Positions 17,674 to 27,700 of a stretch of DNA of 36,009 bases are shown one piece after another. Source of the DNA: an uncultured Duncaniella sp. (GTDB lineage: Bacteria; Bacteroidota; Bacteroidia; Bacteroidales; Muribaculaceae); assembly GCA_910587165.1 (NCBI GenBank), contig CAJUKP010000024.1, positions 1 to 36,009 of the forward strand, read 5' to 3'. How positions within the stretch are numbered: the stretch's first letter is position 1; each line of letters begins with the position of its first letter. Below the pieces are notes generated by a model. The model was given only the letters and a program-made list of their open reading frames with translations. It did no database searches and was not told where the DNA came from. The position numbers and the translations under genes are program-made.

Positions 17674-19344
17674 ATGTCTGACAAGACAACATCTCTACAA
17701 CCTGCATTTTCCCGTATATTGATCATACTCACGCTGCTGTGCGCGGGTGTGTCGATTTTTTTACAAGCGAAGTGGTATATTCCTGTCTACGATGATTCAT
17801 CATATCAATATGTGCTCGGAGAACATCCTATCGGGACTGTGGATAATGACTACAGCCGGAAAGTGGAAACTCTTGATGATCTGATCGAGTCACAGACCAA
17901 TCATTATCTCTACACCAACGGGCGTGCCGTAGTCCACACTATAGTTCAGGCGGTGCTTGCCTTCGGTGGATGGGAACTTGTTCCGTGGATTCTGTCATTA
18001 ATGATGATAGGTACACTCATAGCCCTGATATTCTACTGCTATCCCGGGAAAATGCGCGAAAACCCGCTTCCATGGGTTCTCGCTGCCGTTGTATGGCTGA
18101 TGATGTTCCCATCGCCTGATGGTGCGTTCTGGCGGTTTATATTTGCAATGAACTATCTCTATCCAATGTTGCTGTGTCTGGTGTTCTTTATGATATTCAG
18201 ACGTTTGCGCGAAGGGAAGAGATGTCATGTAGCCATTGCCGCTATTGTGGCATTTCTCACCGGCTGGTCGCAGGAGGGGTTTTCTGTTCCTCTTTCCGGA
18301 GCTATGCTCATATATCTCATCGTTCGATGGAATAAGGTAAACCGTAATATGATTATCACGGTCATTGCCCTTTGGCTCGGAACACTGCTTTTACTGGTCG
18401 CTCCGGGTAATTTTGTCAAGGTTACGAATCTCCGTGTCACTACTTTTGAGGGTATACGTAACGTTGCTATGGATTGGTTCAATCTTATGCTTCTTTGGGT
18501 TCCTTTGTTTTGGGTTGAGGTGACAGTATGCGCCGCGGCTTTTGTAGCGGATAGAAAACGGTCTTTGCTGTTAGTGAAGGAATATGATATATTGTGGATT
18601 ACATTTATCAGCACATTGCTCTTCAGCATTGTGGGTCATACGACTGCCAGGAGTCTCATGAATGTGGAATTTTTGGGTGCAGTGGCGGCATTTACCTTAC
18701 TTCCGGTCATCATTCAACGTTTCCGTATAAGCTCTAAGGCCGTCATCCGGTCTTCCGCATTGATACTACTGCTGCTCATCTGCCATCAGATATTTCTGCT
18801 TGTCAGCGTAAGGAAGATGTCTCATCTGCAGAATCGCGAGATTGCCGACTATAAGGAGTCTGCCGATGGTGTTGTGGTAGCACCTGTAATGTCTGCACCT
18901 ACGTTAGTCTCCCCCTGGATATTTGACTGGCATACTGACGCCACTGCGAAGAGTATCTATTTTACGCTTACAAATGATTATGGTAGCCGGCATAAGCCAA
19001 TGACTCCGTATCGGGAGCGAGATTTTAAAGCTGTTAAGATGCCTGATGAATTTTTTATCGAAGCCAATCGGGTGGAAGGTAATTCTCCATTCTATTCCGG
19101 TGATGAGTATCTATGGGCAAGGTTATCAGAAACTGAGGGAGAAAAGTATGAGACGATATTATCCCCTGTTAAAATATCAGAGTGTCCCTATCTCTACTTA
19201 AAACTCAAAGCGTCACTGGCGCCAGGGTCCTTTACAGACAGAGAAGTTATTAATGTGACAGATACAGTTGTGACTGTGACAGATACACTTGTCAGAGCAC
19301 CTAAGCCTTGGCGTAATGTCACTGAAATACGTAGAATAGATTAA
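17674..19344 (+). CDS. Polytopic membrane protein resembling GT-C glycosyltransferases (DUF6056-like), copy 1
   Basis: The protein has 556 residues with about 11 hydrophobic segments between 14 and 400, then a polar domain of about 150 residues. The first outer loop has an acidic pair (YDDSSYQY, Asp40-Asp41), where GT-C enzymes carry their catalytic Asp. Other conserved blocks are QTNHYLYTNGRAVVHTIVQA, SPDGAFWRFIFAMNYLYP, FLTGWSQEGFS and VAPGNF. These look like the DUF6056 family of Bacteroidetes, which I recall rather than looked up. GT-C proteins use polyprenyl-phosphate sugars, and the GtrB-like gene two positions downstream could make that donor. The function is unproven. The tail contains the near-repeat VTDTVVTVTDTLV. 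A paralogue begins 9 bases after the stop. Confidence 0.8.
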   Translation: MSDKTTSLQPAFSRILIILTLLCAGVSIFLQAKWYIPVYDDSSYQYVLGEHPIGTVDNDYSRKVETLDDLIESQTNHYLYTNGRAVVHTIVQAVLAFGGWELVPWILSLMMIGTLIALIFYCYPGKMRENPLPWVLAAVVWLMMFPSPDGAFWRFIFAMNYLYPMLLCLVFFMIFRRLREGKRCHVAIAAIVAFLTGWSQEGFSVPLSGAMLIYLIVRWNKVNRNMIITVIALWLGTLLLLVAPGNFVKVTNLRVTTFEGIRNVAMDWFNLMLLWVPLFWVEVTVCAAAFVADRKRSLLLVKEYDILWITFISTLLFSIVGHTTARSLMNVEFLGAVAAFTLLPVIIQRFRISSKAVIRSSALILLLLICHQIFLLVSVRKMSHLQNREIADYKESADGVVVAPVMSAPTLVSPWIFDWHTDATAKSIYFTLTNDYGSRHKPMTPYRERDFKAVKMPDEFFIEANRVEGNSPFYSGDEYLWARLSETEGEKYETILSPVKISECPYLYLKLKASLAPGSFTDREVINVTDTVVTVTDTLVRAPKPWRNVTEIRRID

Positions 19345-19353
19345 TAGAGAGAG

Positions 19354-21018
19354 ATGGCCTTTCAAAGACTTCTTCCCAGAATACTAATTATCCTTAGCCT
19401 GCTATGTGCTGGTGTGTCGATATTTTTTCAGGCGAAATTATATTTGCCAGTTAATGATGATTCATGTTATCAATATATTCTGGGAGAGTATATAGTAGGA
19501 TCACCCGATAATGATTACTCTAAAAGGGTTGAGACATTTGATGATTTAGTCACTTCACAGATTAATCATTATCTTCATACGAATGGTAGAGCAGTTGTTC
19601 ATACAATTGTACAGGCTCTTATCGCTTTTGGAGGATGGAACTGTGCGATTCCTTTATTTATAGGTGCTTTGATGATCTCCACACTTGTCGCTTTTATTTT
19701 ATTTATATATAAAAGGCCAAGTGAACGTAAGAGACCGTTGCCGTGGGTATTGGCTGTAATAATATGGCTATTGATGTATCCTGGCCCTGATGGAGCATTC
19801 TACAGACTGGTCTTTGCAATGAATTATCTTTATCCCATGTTCTTATGCTTATGTTTTTTATTGATTGTAAGACGGATAGAAGAAAGGAAGAAGTTCCCTA
19901 TAATTGTTGCAGTGATAGTGTCATTCCTTACAGGATGGTCGCAGGAAGGTTTCTCTTTCCCTCTTTGTGGAGCTATGTTGGTTTATCTATATATTCATCG
20001 CCAAAATCTTAGCAGGGAGATTCTGTTTATGACAGTATTTTGTTGTCTTGGAGCATTATTACTTCTTATTTCTCCGGGCAATTTCAATAGAGTCGTAAAA
20101 TTACACGGTCCAGAAGCTTATTTCATTCAATGGATTGATATAATCTTGACGAAACTTCCATTATTATGGATTGAGTTGATTGTAATTGTTTTTTCTTATT
20201 CAATATCGCCTGCTAAATTCAAGATGAAAATGCGGGAGACTATATTGATATGGCTTTGTATAGCTTTCTCTTTAATGTTCAGTTTGGTTGCTCACACAGG
20301 AGCATGGAGCCTAATGAATATTGAATTTTTTGCTTTGATTGTCATGTTTTCTCAATTCCATACGATACGTGATTACTTTAGATTAAAAGATATTACCCTC
20401 ATAGTAACCTCTTCGATTTTGATCGTGATATTGATGCTTCATCAGGCATATATTATCAAAAACTTTAAAATAATGAGAGAATGCCAAGATGCTGTAATAT
20501 CTAAATATGTAGCATCTGATGATGGAGTGGTTCTCGTACCGCATATAAAATACCCCAAAGTAGTTAAGCCTTGGATATATAACTGGATAGGCTCATCATT
20601 ATATCGGACTTACTCTGATATGACGGTGACAAATGACTATGGTTCACCTGATAAGCCATTTACTGCATTTCTTGAGAGAGATTATGAAGCCTGTACCAAA
20701 AGCGAATGCTTTTTCGTCCCGACAAACAAAGTAGAAGGTAATTCTCCATATTATGAATGCGAAGAATTTTATTGGGCCAGGCTGTCTGAGCTTGAGAATA
20801 AGGAGTGTGAGATGGTATTTGCTCCCGTCAAGTTGTCAGAATGTCCATATTTGTTGATTTTTATCAAGGCTATTCTTACACCTGATTCGTTTGACCGAAC
20901 TATGTCCATTGTTCCAGAGGATACTATTCTGAGTGGTAACGATAGTCTGGTAAGAGTGCGCAAAATCTGGCGGACGGTGACTGAAATCCGTGAGATTCAG
21001 CGGCCGGAACCATTGTAG
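19354..21018 (+). CDS. Polytopic membrane protein resembling GT-C glycosyltransferases (DUF6056-like), copy 2
   Basis: The protein has 554 residues and is collinear with the preceding gene. Shared blocks include RILIILSLLCAGVSIF, the acidic pair NDDSCYQY (Asp35-Asp36), INHYLHTNGRAVVHTIVQAL, MYPGPDGAFYRLVFAMNYLYP, FLTGWSQEGFSFP, SPGNF and the C-terminal EGNSPYYECEEFYWARLSE. Differences are spread evenly, as expected of an old duplication or two related acquisitions. The gene is clearly more AT-rich than copy 1 and the rest of the window. It probably shares copy 1's promoter. Its last 22 bases overlap the convergent GtrB-like gene (20997-21018). Confidence 0.8.
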   Translation: MAFQRLLPRILIILSLLCAGVSIFFQAKLYLPVNDDSCYQYILGEYIVGSPDNDYSKRVETFDDLVTSQINHYLHTNGRAVVHTIVQALIAFGGWNCAIPLFIGALMISTLVAFILFIYKRPSERKRPLPWVLAVIIWLLMYPGPDGAFYRLVFAMNYLYPMFLCLCFLLIVRRIEERKKFPIIVAVIVSFLTGWSQEGFSFPLCGAMLVYLYIHRQNLSREILFMTVFCCLGALLLLISPGNFNRVVKLHGPEAYFIQWIDIILTKLPLLWIELIVIVFSYSISPAKFKMKMRETILIWLCIAFSLMFSLVAHTGAWSLMNIEFFALIVMFSQFHTIRDYFRLKDITLIVTSSILIVILMLHQAYIIKNFKIMRECQDAVISKYVASDDGVVLVPHIKYPKVVKPWIYNWIGSSLYRTYSDMTVTNDYGSPDKPFTAFLERDYEACTKSECFFVPTNKVEGNSPYYECEEFYWARLSELENKECEMVFAPVKLSECPYLLIFIKAILTPDSFDRTMSIVPEDTILSGNDSLVRVRKIWRTVTEIREIQRPEPL

Positions 21019-21935
21019 GAGTCTACAAGATACGGTGGGCGGCGTTTTGTTTCGTTGAAAATCCTTCCTATGTATTCGCCTATTATGCCTATGGCAAGAA
21101 GTTGGCAACCGCCCAAAAAGAGGATGACGCACAACAGGGTGGGGTAGCCCTGGACAGGCTCGCCATAGAATATGGTCTTGAAAATAACGAAAATGAGGTA
21201 TGTGAAGGCAACTATCGACACTACAACACCCAACAGTGATGCTATCCGGAGTGGCGAGATGGTGAATCCGGTAATTCCTTCTATGGCCAGACCGAGCAGA
21301 CTCAGGAAGTTGAATGTCGACTTGCCCTCGGTACGGTCAAGGCTTTCGAATTCCACCGGTTTTTTCTTGAAACCGATCCAGCAGAATAGACCTTTGGTGT
21401 AACGTTGGGTCTCCCTGAGTTCTCTGACGGCATCCACACACCGCCGGTCAAGCAATCTGAAGTCCCCGACGTTTGGCAGTATATCAATCCGCGTTGTCTT
21501 CTGCAGGAGTGAATAATATAACAGAGACAGTTTCTTGCGTAGCCATGACTCTTTGCCACGGGTTTTGCGTTTGCCATATACGTCGTCATATCCTTCCTCC
21601 CATGCCTTGATCATTTCCGGGACTGCCGAGACAGGATGCTGGAGGTCTGCATCCATTATCACCACACAATCACCTTTTGCATAATCTAATCCGGCCAGCA
21701 TGGCACTTTCTTTACCGAAGTTTCTCGACAGATTTATGTAGTTGACACGAATATCCTGCTCACGCAGGCTACGGAGTACATCGGAGGTATTGTCTGAACT
21801 GCCGTCGTTGACGATGAGGAATTCCCAGTCATAGGTATCAATGCTGTCGGACAGGGAGGACAAAGCATCGACAAGTCCGGGTAGATTGCGGGCCTCATTG
21901 TAAGCGGGAACAAGTATGGTGATTAGTTTTTTCAT
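20997..21935 (-). CDS. GtrB/DPM1-like polyprenyl-phosphate glycosyltransferase (GT2)
   Basis: The protein has 312 residues. The N-terminal GT-A domain starts ITILVPAYNEARNLP and has FLIVNDGSSDNT (39-50) and the metal-binding DAD (Asp95-Asp97) in VIMDADLQHP. Further on are GDFRLLDR (157-164) and EGKSTFNF. Two C-terminal membrane helices (about 230-255 and 266-290) and the ending GEYIGRIFNETKRRPPYLV are typical of GtrB-type enzymes, which load a sugar from a nucleotide donor onto undecaprenyl phosphate on the inner membrane face. A GT-C enzyme normally uses the product outside, and two candidates are encoded convergently. No GtrA-type flippase gene is seen here. It overlaps copy 2 by 22 bases at the 3' end. 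Confidence 0.92.
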   Translation of the reverse strand: MKKLITILVPAYNEARNLPGLVDALSSLSDSIDTYDWEFLIVNDGSSDNTSDVLRSLREQDIRVNYINLSRNFGKESAMLAGLDYAKGDCVVIMDADLQHPVSAVPEMIKAWEEGYDDVYGKRKTRGKESWLRKKLSLLYYSLLQKTTRIDILPNVGDFRLLDRRCVDAVRELRETQRYTKGLFCWIGFKKKPVEFESLDRTEGKSTFNFLSLLGLAIEGITGFTISPLRIASLLGVVVSIVAFTYLIFVIFKTIFYGEPVQGYPTLLCVILFLGGCQLLAIGIIGEYIGRIFNETKRRPPYLVDSYNGSGR

Positions 21936-21958
21936 TTAGGTTTGTGGCATTTCATGTG

Positions 21959-21966
21959 CAAAGGTA
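21959..21966 (-). promoter_or_regulatory. -7 element of the GtrB-like gene
   Basis: On the minus strand TACCTTTG matches TAnnTTTG, 23 bases before the ATG at 21935. No consensus -33 box is seen. Confidence 0.6.
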
Positions 21967-21993
21967 CATAAAATTCGCGGCGACTGTTGGCTT

Positions 21994-22845
21994 TTAACGG
22001 TGGTTAACAAAGTCTTTGAGCTCTTGAAGGATGCTCACGCACTTTTCGCGTCCCATGCGGTAGACCAGTTTCATTTTGTCAGGTTTCATTTCAATCCGGC
22101 CTATGGGGAGTGGGGCGTCGGGAGCGATGATGAATGTGTTACCTTTCGCTTCCTGTGAATCAAGGTAGTCGAGTTGCGCGTTATACATGATGTGTCTCCT
22201 GCCCATGGCGCGGGCTATGGCGGGGGCGGATGGCATGAGAAGCCTGAACAGCCATTCGGGAGATGGTTTCTTGCGGTAGGTGCGTGGCTGGGTGAGAACA
22301 ACGACATTGCGTCCGTATCCACGGCTCTGGAAATATTCAATAGGGATGGAATCACTTATGCCGCCGTCGAGCATAAGGCGACCATCGGCCACCTTCACAG
22401 GTCGTGTCAGTACCGGCATGGAGGCCGATGCCCGGAGCCATTCGAGGGATTCACGGTCCACGTGATCCATGACATAGTAGACCGGGGCACCCGTGCTGAC
22501 ATCGGTGCATACGAGGTGGAAATCCATATTGTCGCGTTCGAAAGTCTCCACATCGAAAATGTCAAGTTCGAGCGGCAGGGTGTGGTAGGCAAATTCCGCT
22601 CCCACGAGATTACCTGTGGTGAGGAGTGACCGCAGACCCATATATCTTGGGTCGTTGCAGTAGCGGAGATTGTAACGCAACACACGCCCCGGTTGGCGCG
22701 ACTTGTAGTTACAGCCGAAACTCGAGCCGGCGGAAACTCCCACCATGCCGTCGAATGTCAGACCCTCCTCCATCATCACGTCGATCACACCCGCTGTGAA
22801 AAGGCCTCTCATAGCCCCTCCTTCAAGCACAAGACCAGTTTTCAT
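21994..22845 (-). CDS. Patatin-like phospholipase
   Basis: The protein has 283 residues. It has the oxyanion-hole loop EGGAMRG (8-14), the nucleophile elbow GVSAG with Ser38, and the second dyad residue Asp160 in LDGGISDS. These are the three marks of bacterial patatin hydrolases, which cleave acyl chains from lipids with a Ser-Asp dyad. No signal peptide is seen, so it is probably cytoplasmic. The frame stays open upstream to 22914, but that part contains the promoter at 22864-22895 and the terminator of the susD gene, so ATG 22845 is the start. It resembles the YjjU/RssA-like single-domain group, and its physiological substrate is unknown. Confidence 0.92.
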   Translation of the reverse strand: MKTGLVLEGGAMRGLFTAGVIDVMMEEGLTFDGMVGVSAGSSFGCNYKSRQPGRVLRYNLRYCNDPRYMGLRSLLTTGNLVGAEFAYHTLPLELDIFDVETFERDNMDFHLVCTDVSTGAPVYYVMDHVDRESLEWLRASASMPVLTRPVKVADGRLMLDGGISDSIPIEYFQSRGYGRNVVVLTQPRTYRKKPSPEWLFRLLMPSAPAIARAMGRRHIMYNAQLDYLDSQEAKGNTFIIAPDAPLPIGRIEMKPDKMKLVYRMGREKCVSILQELKDFVNHR

Positions 22846-22863
22846 AGATGCTCTATTTTTCAG

Positions 22864-22895
22864 CAAAGATAGGTATATTATCGCTGTAAAACAAG
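22864..22895 (-). promoter_or_regulatory. Promoter of the patatin gene
   Basis: On the minus strand CTTG (22892-22895), a 20-base spacer and TATCTTTG (22864-22871) closely match the consensus, 18 bases before the ATG at 22845. Confidence 0.7.
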
Positions 22896-22896
22896 T

Positions 22897-22928
22897 GGCC
22901 TCCGGATCATGCATAGAGTCCGGAGGCC
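22897..22928 (-). terminator. Terminator of the fructan-locus susC/susD operon
   Basis: Perfect 10-bp arms GGCCTCCGGA (22897-22906) and TCCGGAGGCC (22919-22928) enclose a 12-base loop. On the minus strand the stem is followed by ACTTGTTTTAC. It lies 80 bases past the susD stop and abuts the patatin -33 box. Confidence 0.75.
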
Positions 22929-23008
22929 GTGAAAAACATCTTTCTTACCTTTAAAATCGTCTAATGTCAGGCTTTCACAAGCTTAATCGAAAAAAATCTT
23001 GACTTCGT

Positions 23009-24745
23009 TTAATTATAGCCCTTGTTCTGGACATAGAGACCGGGCACGTAATAGAGCTGGTTGTACGGCACGGGATAGAACTCGTTTTTGCCGGGTGTGT
23101 AGTGTGCGTCCTCATAGTATTGACCGTATCTCACACCGTCATAACTGAAATCCTTAGCCTTCTTGAAGTATGCGTTGAGCACTTCGGATGCAATGCCCCA
23201 GCGGCGCAGGTCGAAGTAGCGGCTGCTCTCCATTGCCATCTCGAGACGGCGCTCCCAGCGCAGACGCAGACGGGCCTTGTCCTTGTCGGCGAAGTCGGTG
23301 GCGGGATAGAGTGCTATCTCACAGAAGTCACCGGCGTAGGCGATGTGCTTCTCTATTGAGTTGGCCGCACGGCTACGGATATCGTTGATGATCCCGCGGG
23401 CATCCTCAAGACGTCCGAGTTCGATGAGGGCCTCGGCACGCATGAGCATCACGTCGGTGTAACGGAACACATAGTCGTTCATCGCGAAGGCCTGCCATGA
23501 GCCGTCGAATGTCTCGCCGCCGCTGCGCCGGGGTACATCCTTCAGTGATGTATAGTAGCCGTAGGTGTTGGGAGTGCGTGAGTTCCCTGTTGTCATCATA
23601 TACTCCGACTCATACTTGTAGGGGAATGATGGCATTCCGACAGTGTGGAAAAGACGCGGATCCCATTTCTGTGTGGAGGTCTCGCCGAGCACGGGATAGT
23701 CCGAGGAGGTGTCATAGTCGTCGAACATGGGGAGACCGTTCCGGGTCTTGTAGGCGTTCACGAGATCCTGTGACGGTTTGTGGAAATCCCATCCGCATGA
23801 CCACATACCCCAGCAGCCGTTGAGCATATTCGACCAGTTGGCGCGGCCGAAGCGTGTGTTGTCCTCCGTGTATTGGGATGTCTGCACGGCAAACACCGAT
23901 TCAGAGCTGTTTTTGTATTCGGGAAGGAAGATATCACCGAAATCAGGGAGATAGTCGTATTTCGAAGCCACGACAACGTCGGTATATTCGATCACCTTCT
24001 TCATATACTCTTCGTTGATGAATCCTACTCCATCGGCATCCTCATATCCGTTGCCCCAGGCAATTGTGAGATAACATTTGGCCAGGTAGGCAGCGGCGGC
24101 TATCTTGTTGGCACGGCCTCCGCCGTCGGGCATCTCCTCGGGGAGTGCGTTGAAGGCGAGCTCGAACTCTTTGATCACCTTTCCGAACAGTTCCTCATAG
24201 GTGAACTGGTTGTTGGGGGTCTTTTCCTGAAGATTGTTCTTGAACACATTCTCGTCAATCCATGGAATCTGACGGAACATTGTGAGCAGCTTGAAATAGC
24301 TGTGGCCACGGAGGAAGTGGACCTCGCCGACGCGTCTTGCAGCGGTCTCCTCGCCGAGCACTTTCACACCTGACTGTTCGAGAGCCACGAGAGCGCGGTT
24401 GCAGCGTGAGATATTGCAGTAGAGTCTGTACCACAGTTCGTCAAGTTCTCCGGGAGTGGAGGTGAGGGTTGACCAGATCTCCATAGGGTGGTAGCCGGTA
24501 TCGGTCGTACCGCCGCCACCTTTCAGGCAATCGTCGGACGAAAGGTCACCGTATGGCCAGAGATTGAAAGGATATGAGAACCAGCAGTCGCCGAGGGAGG
24601 CATAGGCGGCGTTGACCATTTTGTCAGGCTGGGAGTAGGCGAGATCACCGTCTATCACACCGGTCGGAGGCACGTCGATGAAGTCATTGCACGAGGTCAT
24701 GCAGATGCTTGCGAGCGCGAGTATGGATGTCTTTATAAGTTTCAT
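23009..24745 (-). CDS. SusD/RagB-family lipoprotein of the fructan locus
   Basis: The protein has 578 residues. The lipoprotein signal ends at Cys19 (CMTSC), followed by NDFIDVPPTGVIDGD. SusD-type landmarks are the early helix KMVNAAYASLGDCW, the TPR-like RVGEVHFLRGHSYFKLLTMFRQIPW (about 135-160), and the C-terminal RYTDVMLMRAEALIELGRLEDA and RLRLRWERRLEMAMESSRYFDLRRWG. It binds the glycan at the cell surface and caps the SusC channel encoded 22 bases upstream. The ligand is inferred to be fructan or oligofructose from the neighbouring GH32, fructokinase and sensor genes. Confidence 0.94.
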   Translation of the reverse strand: MKLIKTSILALASICMTSCNDFIDVPPTGVIDGDLAYSQPDKMVNAAYASLGDCWFSYPFNLWPYGDLSSDDCLKGGGGTTDTGYHPMEIWSTLTSTPGELDELWYRLYCNISRCNRALVALEQSGVKVLGEETAARRVGEVHFLRGHSYFKLLTMFRQIPWIDENVFKNNLQEKTPNNQFTYEELFGKVIKEFELAFNALPEEMPDGGGRANKIAAAAYLAKCYLTIAWGNGYEDADGVGFINEEYMKKVIEYTDVVVASKYDYLPDFGDIFLPEYKNSSESVFAVQTSQYTEDNTRFGRANWSNMLNGCWGMWSCGWDFHKPSQDLVNAYKTRNGLPMFDDYDTSSDYPVLGETSTQKWDPRLFHTVGMPSFPYKYESEYMMTTGNSRTPNTYGYYTSLKDVPRRSGGETFDGSWQAFAMNDYVFRYTDVMLMRAEALIELGRLEDARGIINDIRSRAANSIEKHIAYAGDFCEIALYPATDFADKDKARLRLRWERRLEMAMESSRYFDLRRWGIASEVLNAYFKKAKDFSYDGVRYGQYYEDAHYTPGKNEFYPVPYNQLYYVPGLYVQNKGYN

Positions 24746-24767
24746 GATTTTCTTGATTGTAAGGGGG

Positions 24768-27700
24768 TTAGAAATCGAGCTGCAGACCGAATGAGACTGA
24801 GGTCGGGATAGGATATGCCCAGTTGGGATTCTCGGGATCGGTGCAGGTGAGACTGCTGCTCTTGATGGTCACGAGGTTCTGTCCGGAGACGTAGACTCTT
24901 GCTCTGCTCATGTGGAGTTTGGAGAGGAGTGTGGCCGGAAGGTTGTAACCGAGCTGGAGGGTGCGGAGCTTGGCGTATGATCCGTTCTCGACAAAGTAGG
25001 ATGAGGTGCGTCCCTCGTCGCTGCGGTTGTTGGTGGAGAGCATGGGTATGGTGGACGAGGTGTTGACTCCGGGCAGCCATGCGTCGAGCAGTCGGACACC
25101 CTTGTTGCTGCCGGCATCGGTCACGCTCCAGAAATCGTTCTGGAATTTCTGATTGTTGTAGACATCCTGTCCGAGAACGCCCTGCCAGAACATCTGGAAG
25201 TCAAAATTCTTGTAGGTGAGTTCGAGATTGAGGCCGAACGAGAGATCGGGTACGGGATTGAAAATCCAGGTCTGGTCGTCAGGTGTGATCTTGCCGTCTT
25301 TGTTTATGTCGGCATACTTCATACCTCCGACACGAGCGTTGTCCTGCCCGGAGGCTGCCACTTCTTCACTGTTCTGGAAGATGCCGTCGAACACGTAGCC
25401 CACTATCGAGCCGAACGGTTGCTTGGACTGCACGAGATTCTCTTTCGTTGTGTGGGCATACGAGCCTGTTGTGGTTGAAGGGAGATATGTCACCTTGTTG
25501 CGGAAGAAGTCCATATTGAGCGATACACGGTAGCCGAGTCCGCAGGCGAGCTCGTCGCGCCATCCTATCTGAAATTCCATACCGACGTTGCGGAGCGAGG
25601 GTCCGTTGAGCCATGACGCGCCACCTTCGCCCATTGATCCGAGATAGGCGGGTGTGATGAGCATATCTTTCACATCCTTGATGTATCCGTCCACAGATCC
25701 GGTCAGGCGGTTGTGGAGCATACCGAAGTCAATGCCGGCATTGTACTGTATGGTGGTCTCCCATTTGAGGTTGGGATTGGCTGTCTGGCTTGCATAGTAA
25801 CCCGAAGGGAAAATGCCGCTCTGCTGAAGGAGAAGATCGTATGCGGTGGAGGTGACGCGATCACTTCCATAGTCGGCAACATAGAGGGCGTAGCGGGCGG
25901 TGTTTGAGATGGCCTGGTTACCGGTCTTGCCCCATGACAGACGGATTTTCAGATCGTCAAGCCAGTTTTTCTTCAGGTTTTCGGATATGCGGTAGCCGAG
26001 TGTGGCAGCGGGGAATGTTCCGTAGCGGTTGTTGCTGCCGAATCGTGATGATCCGTCGTGGCGGATGGTGAAGGAGGCGAGAAGCGTATTGCGCCAGTTG
26101 TAGTCAATCTTGCCGAAGAACGACACCAGTGCGTAGGCTGACTTGTTGCCTGTTGACCGCTCGACACCGGAAGATGCATCGGGATACATATAATCGGGGG
26201 TTTCGATGTCGTATTTCTCGTTATAGCCCGAGAAGTCGATGCGGCTCTGGCGGAACATCTCCATACCGGCGAGGAGGGTGAAGTTGTGGTCGTTCCTGAG
26301 CGAGAAGTTATAGTTGGCGGTATTGGTCCAGGTCCATTTCGAATCGTTGGCCTGTGAGAGTGTCGTCGAGTTTGTGTCGTTGTTTACAATGTCGCTGTGG
26401 AAGGTGTAGTTGTATGAGTGGATGAACGCGGCATCATAGTCAAGACCGAAATTGGAGCGGAGCACGAGCCCTTTCACCGGCTTGAGATCAACATAAGCGT
26501 TGCCGAAGAGTCTCCATACCTTGAGGGCATTGTCGCGGTTGAAAGCGAGTTCGCGGAGAGGGTTCTGGCGGTCGGCCATACTTCCCACAGGTCCGGCATA
26601 GGTTTTGCCGTCAGTCTCGAACACGGGTACCGAGGAGGGCATCTTGAGTGCGTTTTCCAACGGTTGGCAATCGACCTGGTCAGTATATGTGAGGGTGAAG
26701 TTTTCACCTACGGTGAGGATGGGGGAGATGTTGAACGATGAATTGATTCGGGCCGATATGTTTTCGAAGTTTGTGTATTTGAGAATACCCTCATTCTTGC
26801 GGTAGCCGAGTGAGAAAAGCACGGAGCTCTTTTCGGATGCGGTTGACACCGATGCGTCGTAGCTCTGGGAGAAACCTGTCCTTGAGATCTCGTCAAGCCA
26901 GTCGGTGTTGGACATAAGCATTGTCCGCTTGGAATTGATGAATCCGTCGTAGTAGCCGTTGACGGTGTAGTTGCGGTATTGACCTGTGGCTATGTCGTAG
27001 ACCGAGATGGGGTATCCGGAAGCAGCGTTGAGATTCAGACCGTAGCCCTGAGCGTAGGCGGCGGGGTCGAGTCCGTCGTTAAGAGCGGCCTGAGCCATGG
27101 CGGTGGCATATCCTTTTGTGTCGAGAAGTTTCATTTTCGACTGCGAGGAGTAGAACTGGGCGGTGAGATTGGTCGAGAGGCTGACGTTTACTTTCTTGTC
27201 GCCTGAGGCCTTGCCCTTCTTGGTGGTTATGATTATGACACCGTTGGCTGCCCGCGAACCGTATATCGAAGCCGATGCAGCGTCCTTGAGCACCTGCATA
27301 CTTTCAATGTCGTTCATATTGAGAGAATTGAGAGTGGCAGTGGTGGGCACACCGTCAATCACGAACAGAGGGTCCTGGGAAGCGTTGAAAGATCCTATGC
27401 CTCGGATTCTGACAGAACCGGTGCCGCTCGGCGATCCGTTGGCGGTCACGGTCATGCCCGGGACTTTACCCTGGAGTGCCCGCATAGGGTCTGTATCGGG
27501 AGAGGTCTCGAGTGCTTTGGTTGAAACGACGGACACGGATCCGGTCAAGTCGGCTTTCTTCATTGTCTGGTAGCCCACGACAACCACCTCGTCGAGAAGT
27601 TCTGAATCCTCTTCGAGAGAGACTGTCATCTCAGGCTGCGCGCCGGCCTCGACAGTGCCATAACCTACGTATGAGAATTTGAGTGTGGCTCCTTCGGGCA

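Noticed and set aside
20997..21018. Possible fusion of copy 2 with the convergent glycosyltransferase
   Set aside because: The genes are on opposite strands and merely share 22 bases of 3' end.
22846..22914. 23-residue N-terminal extension of the patatin protein
   Set aside because: It overlaps the gene's own promoter and the neighbouring terminator.
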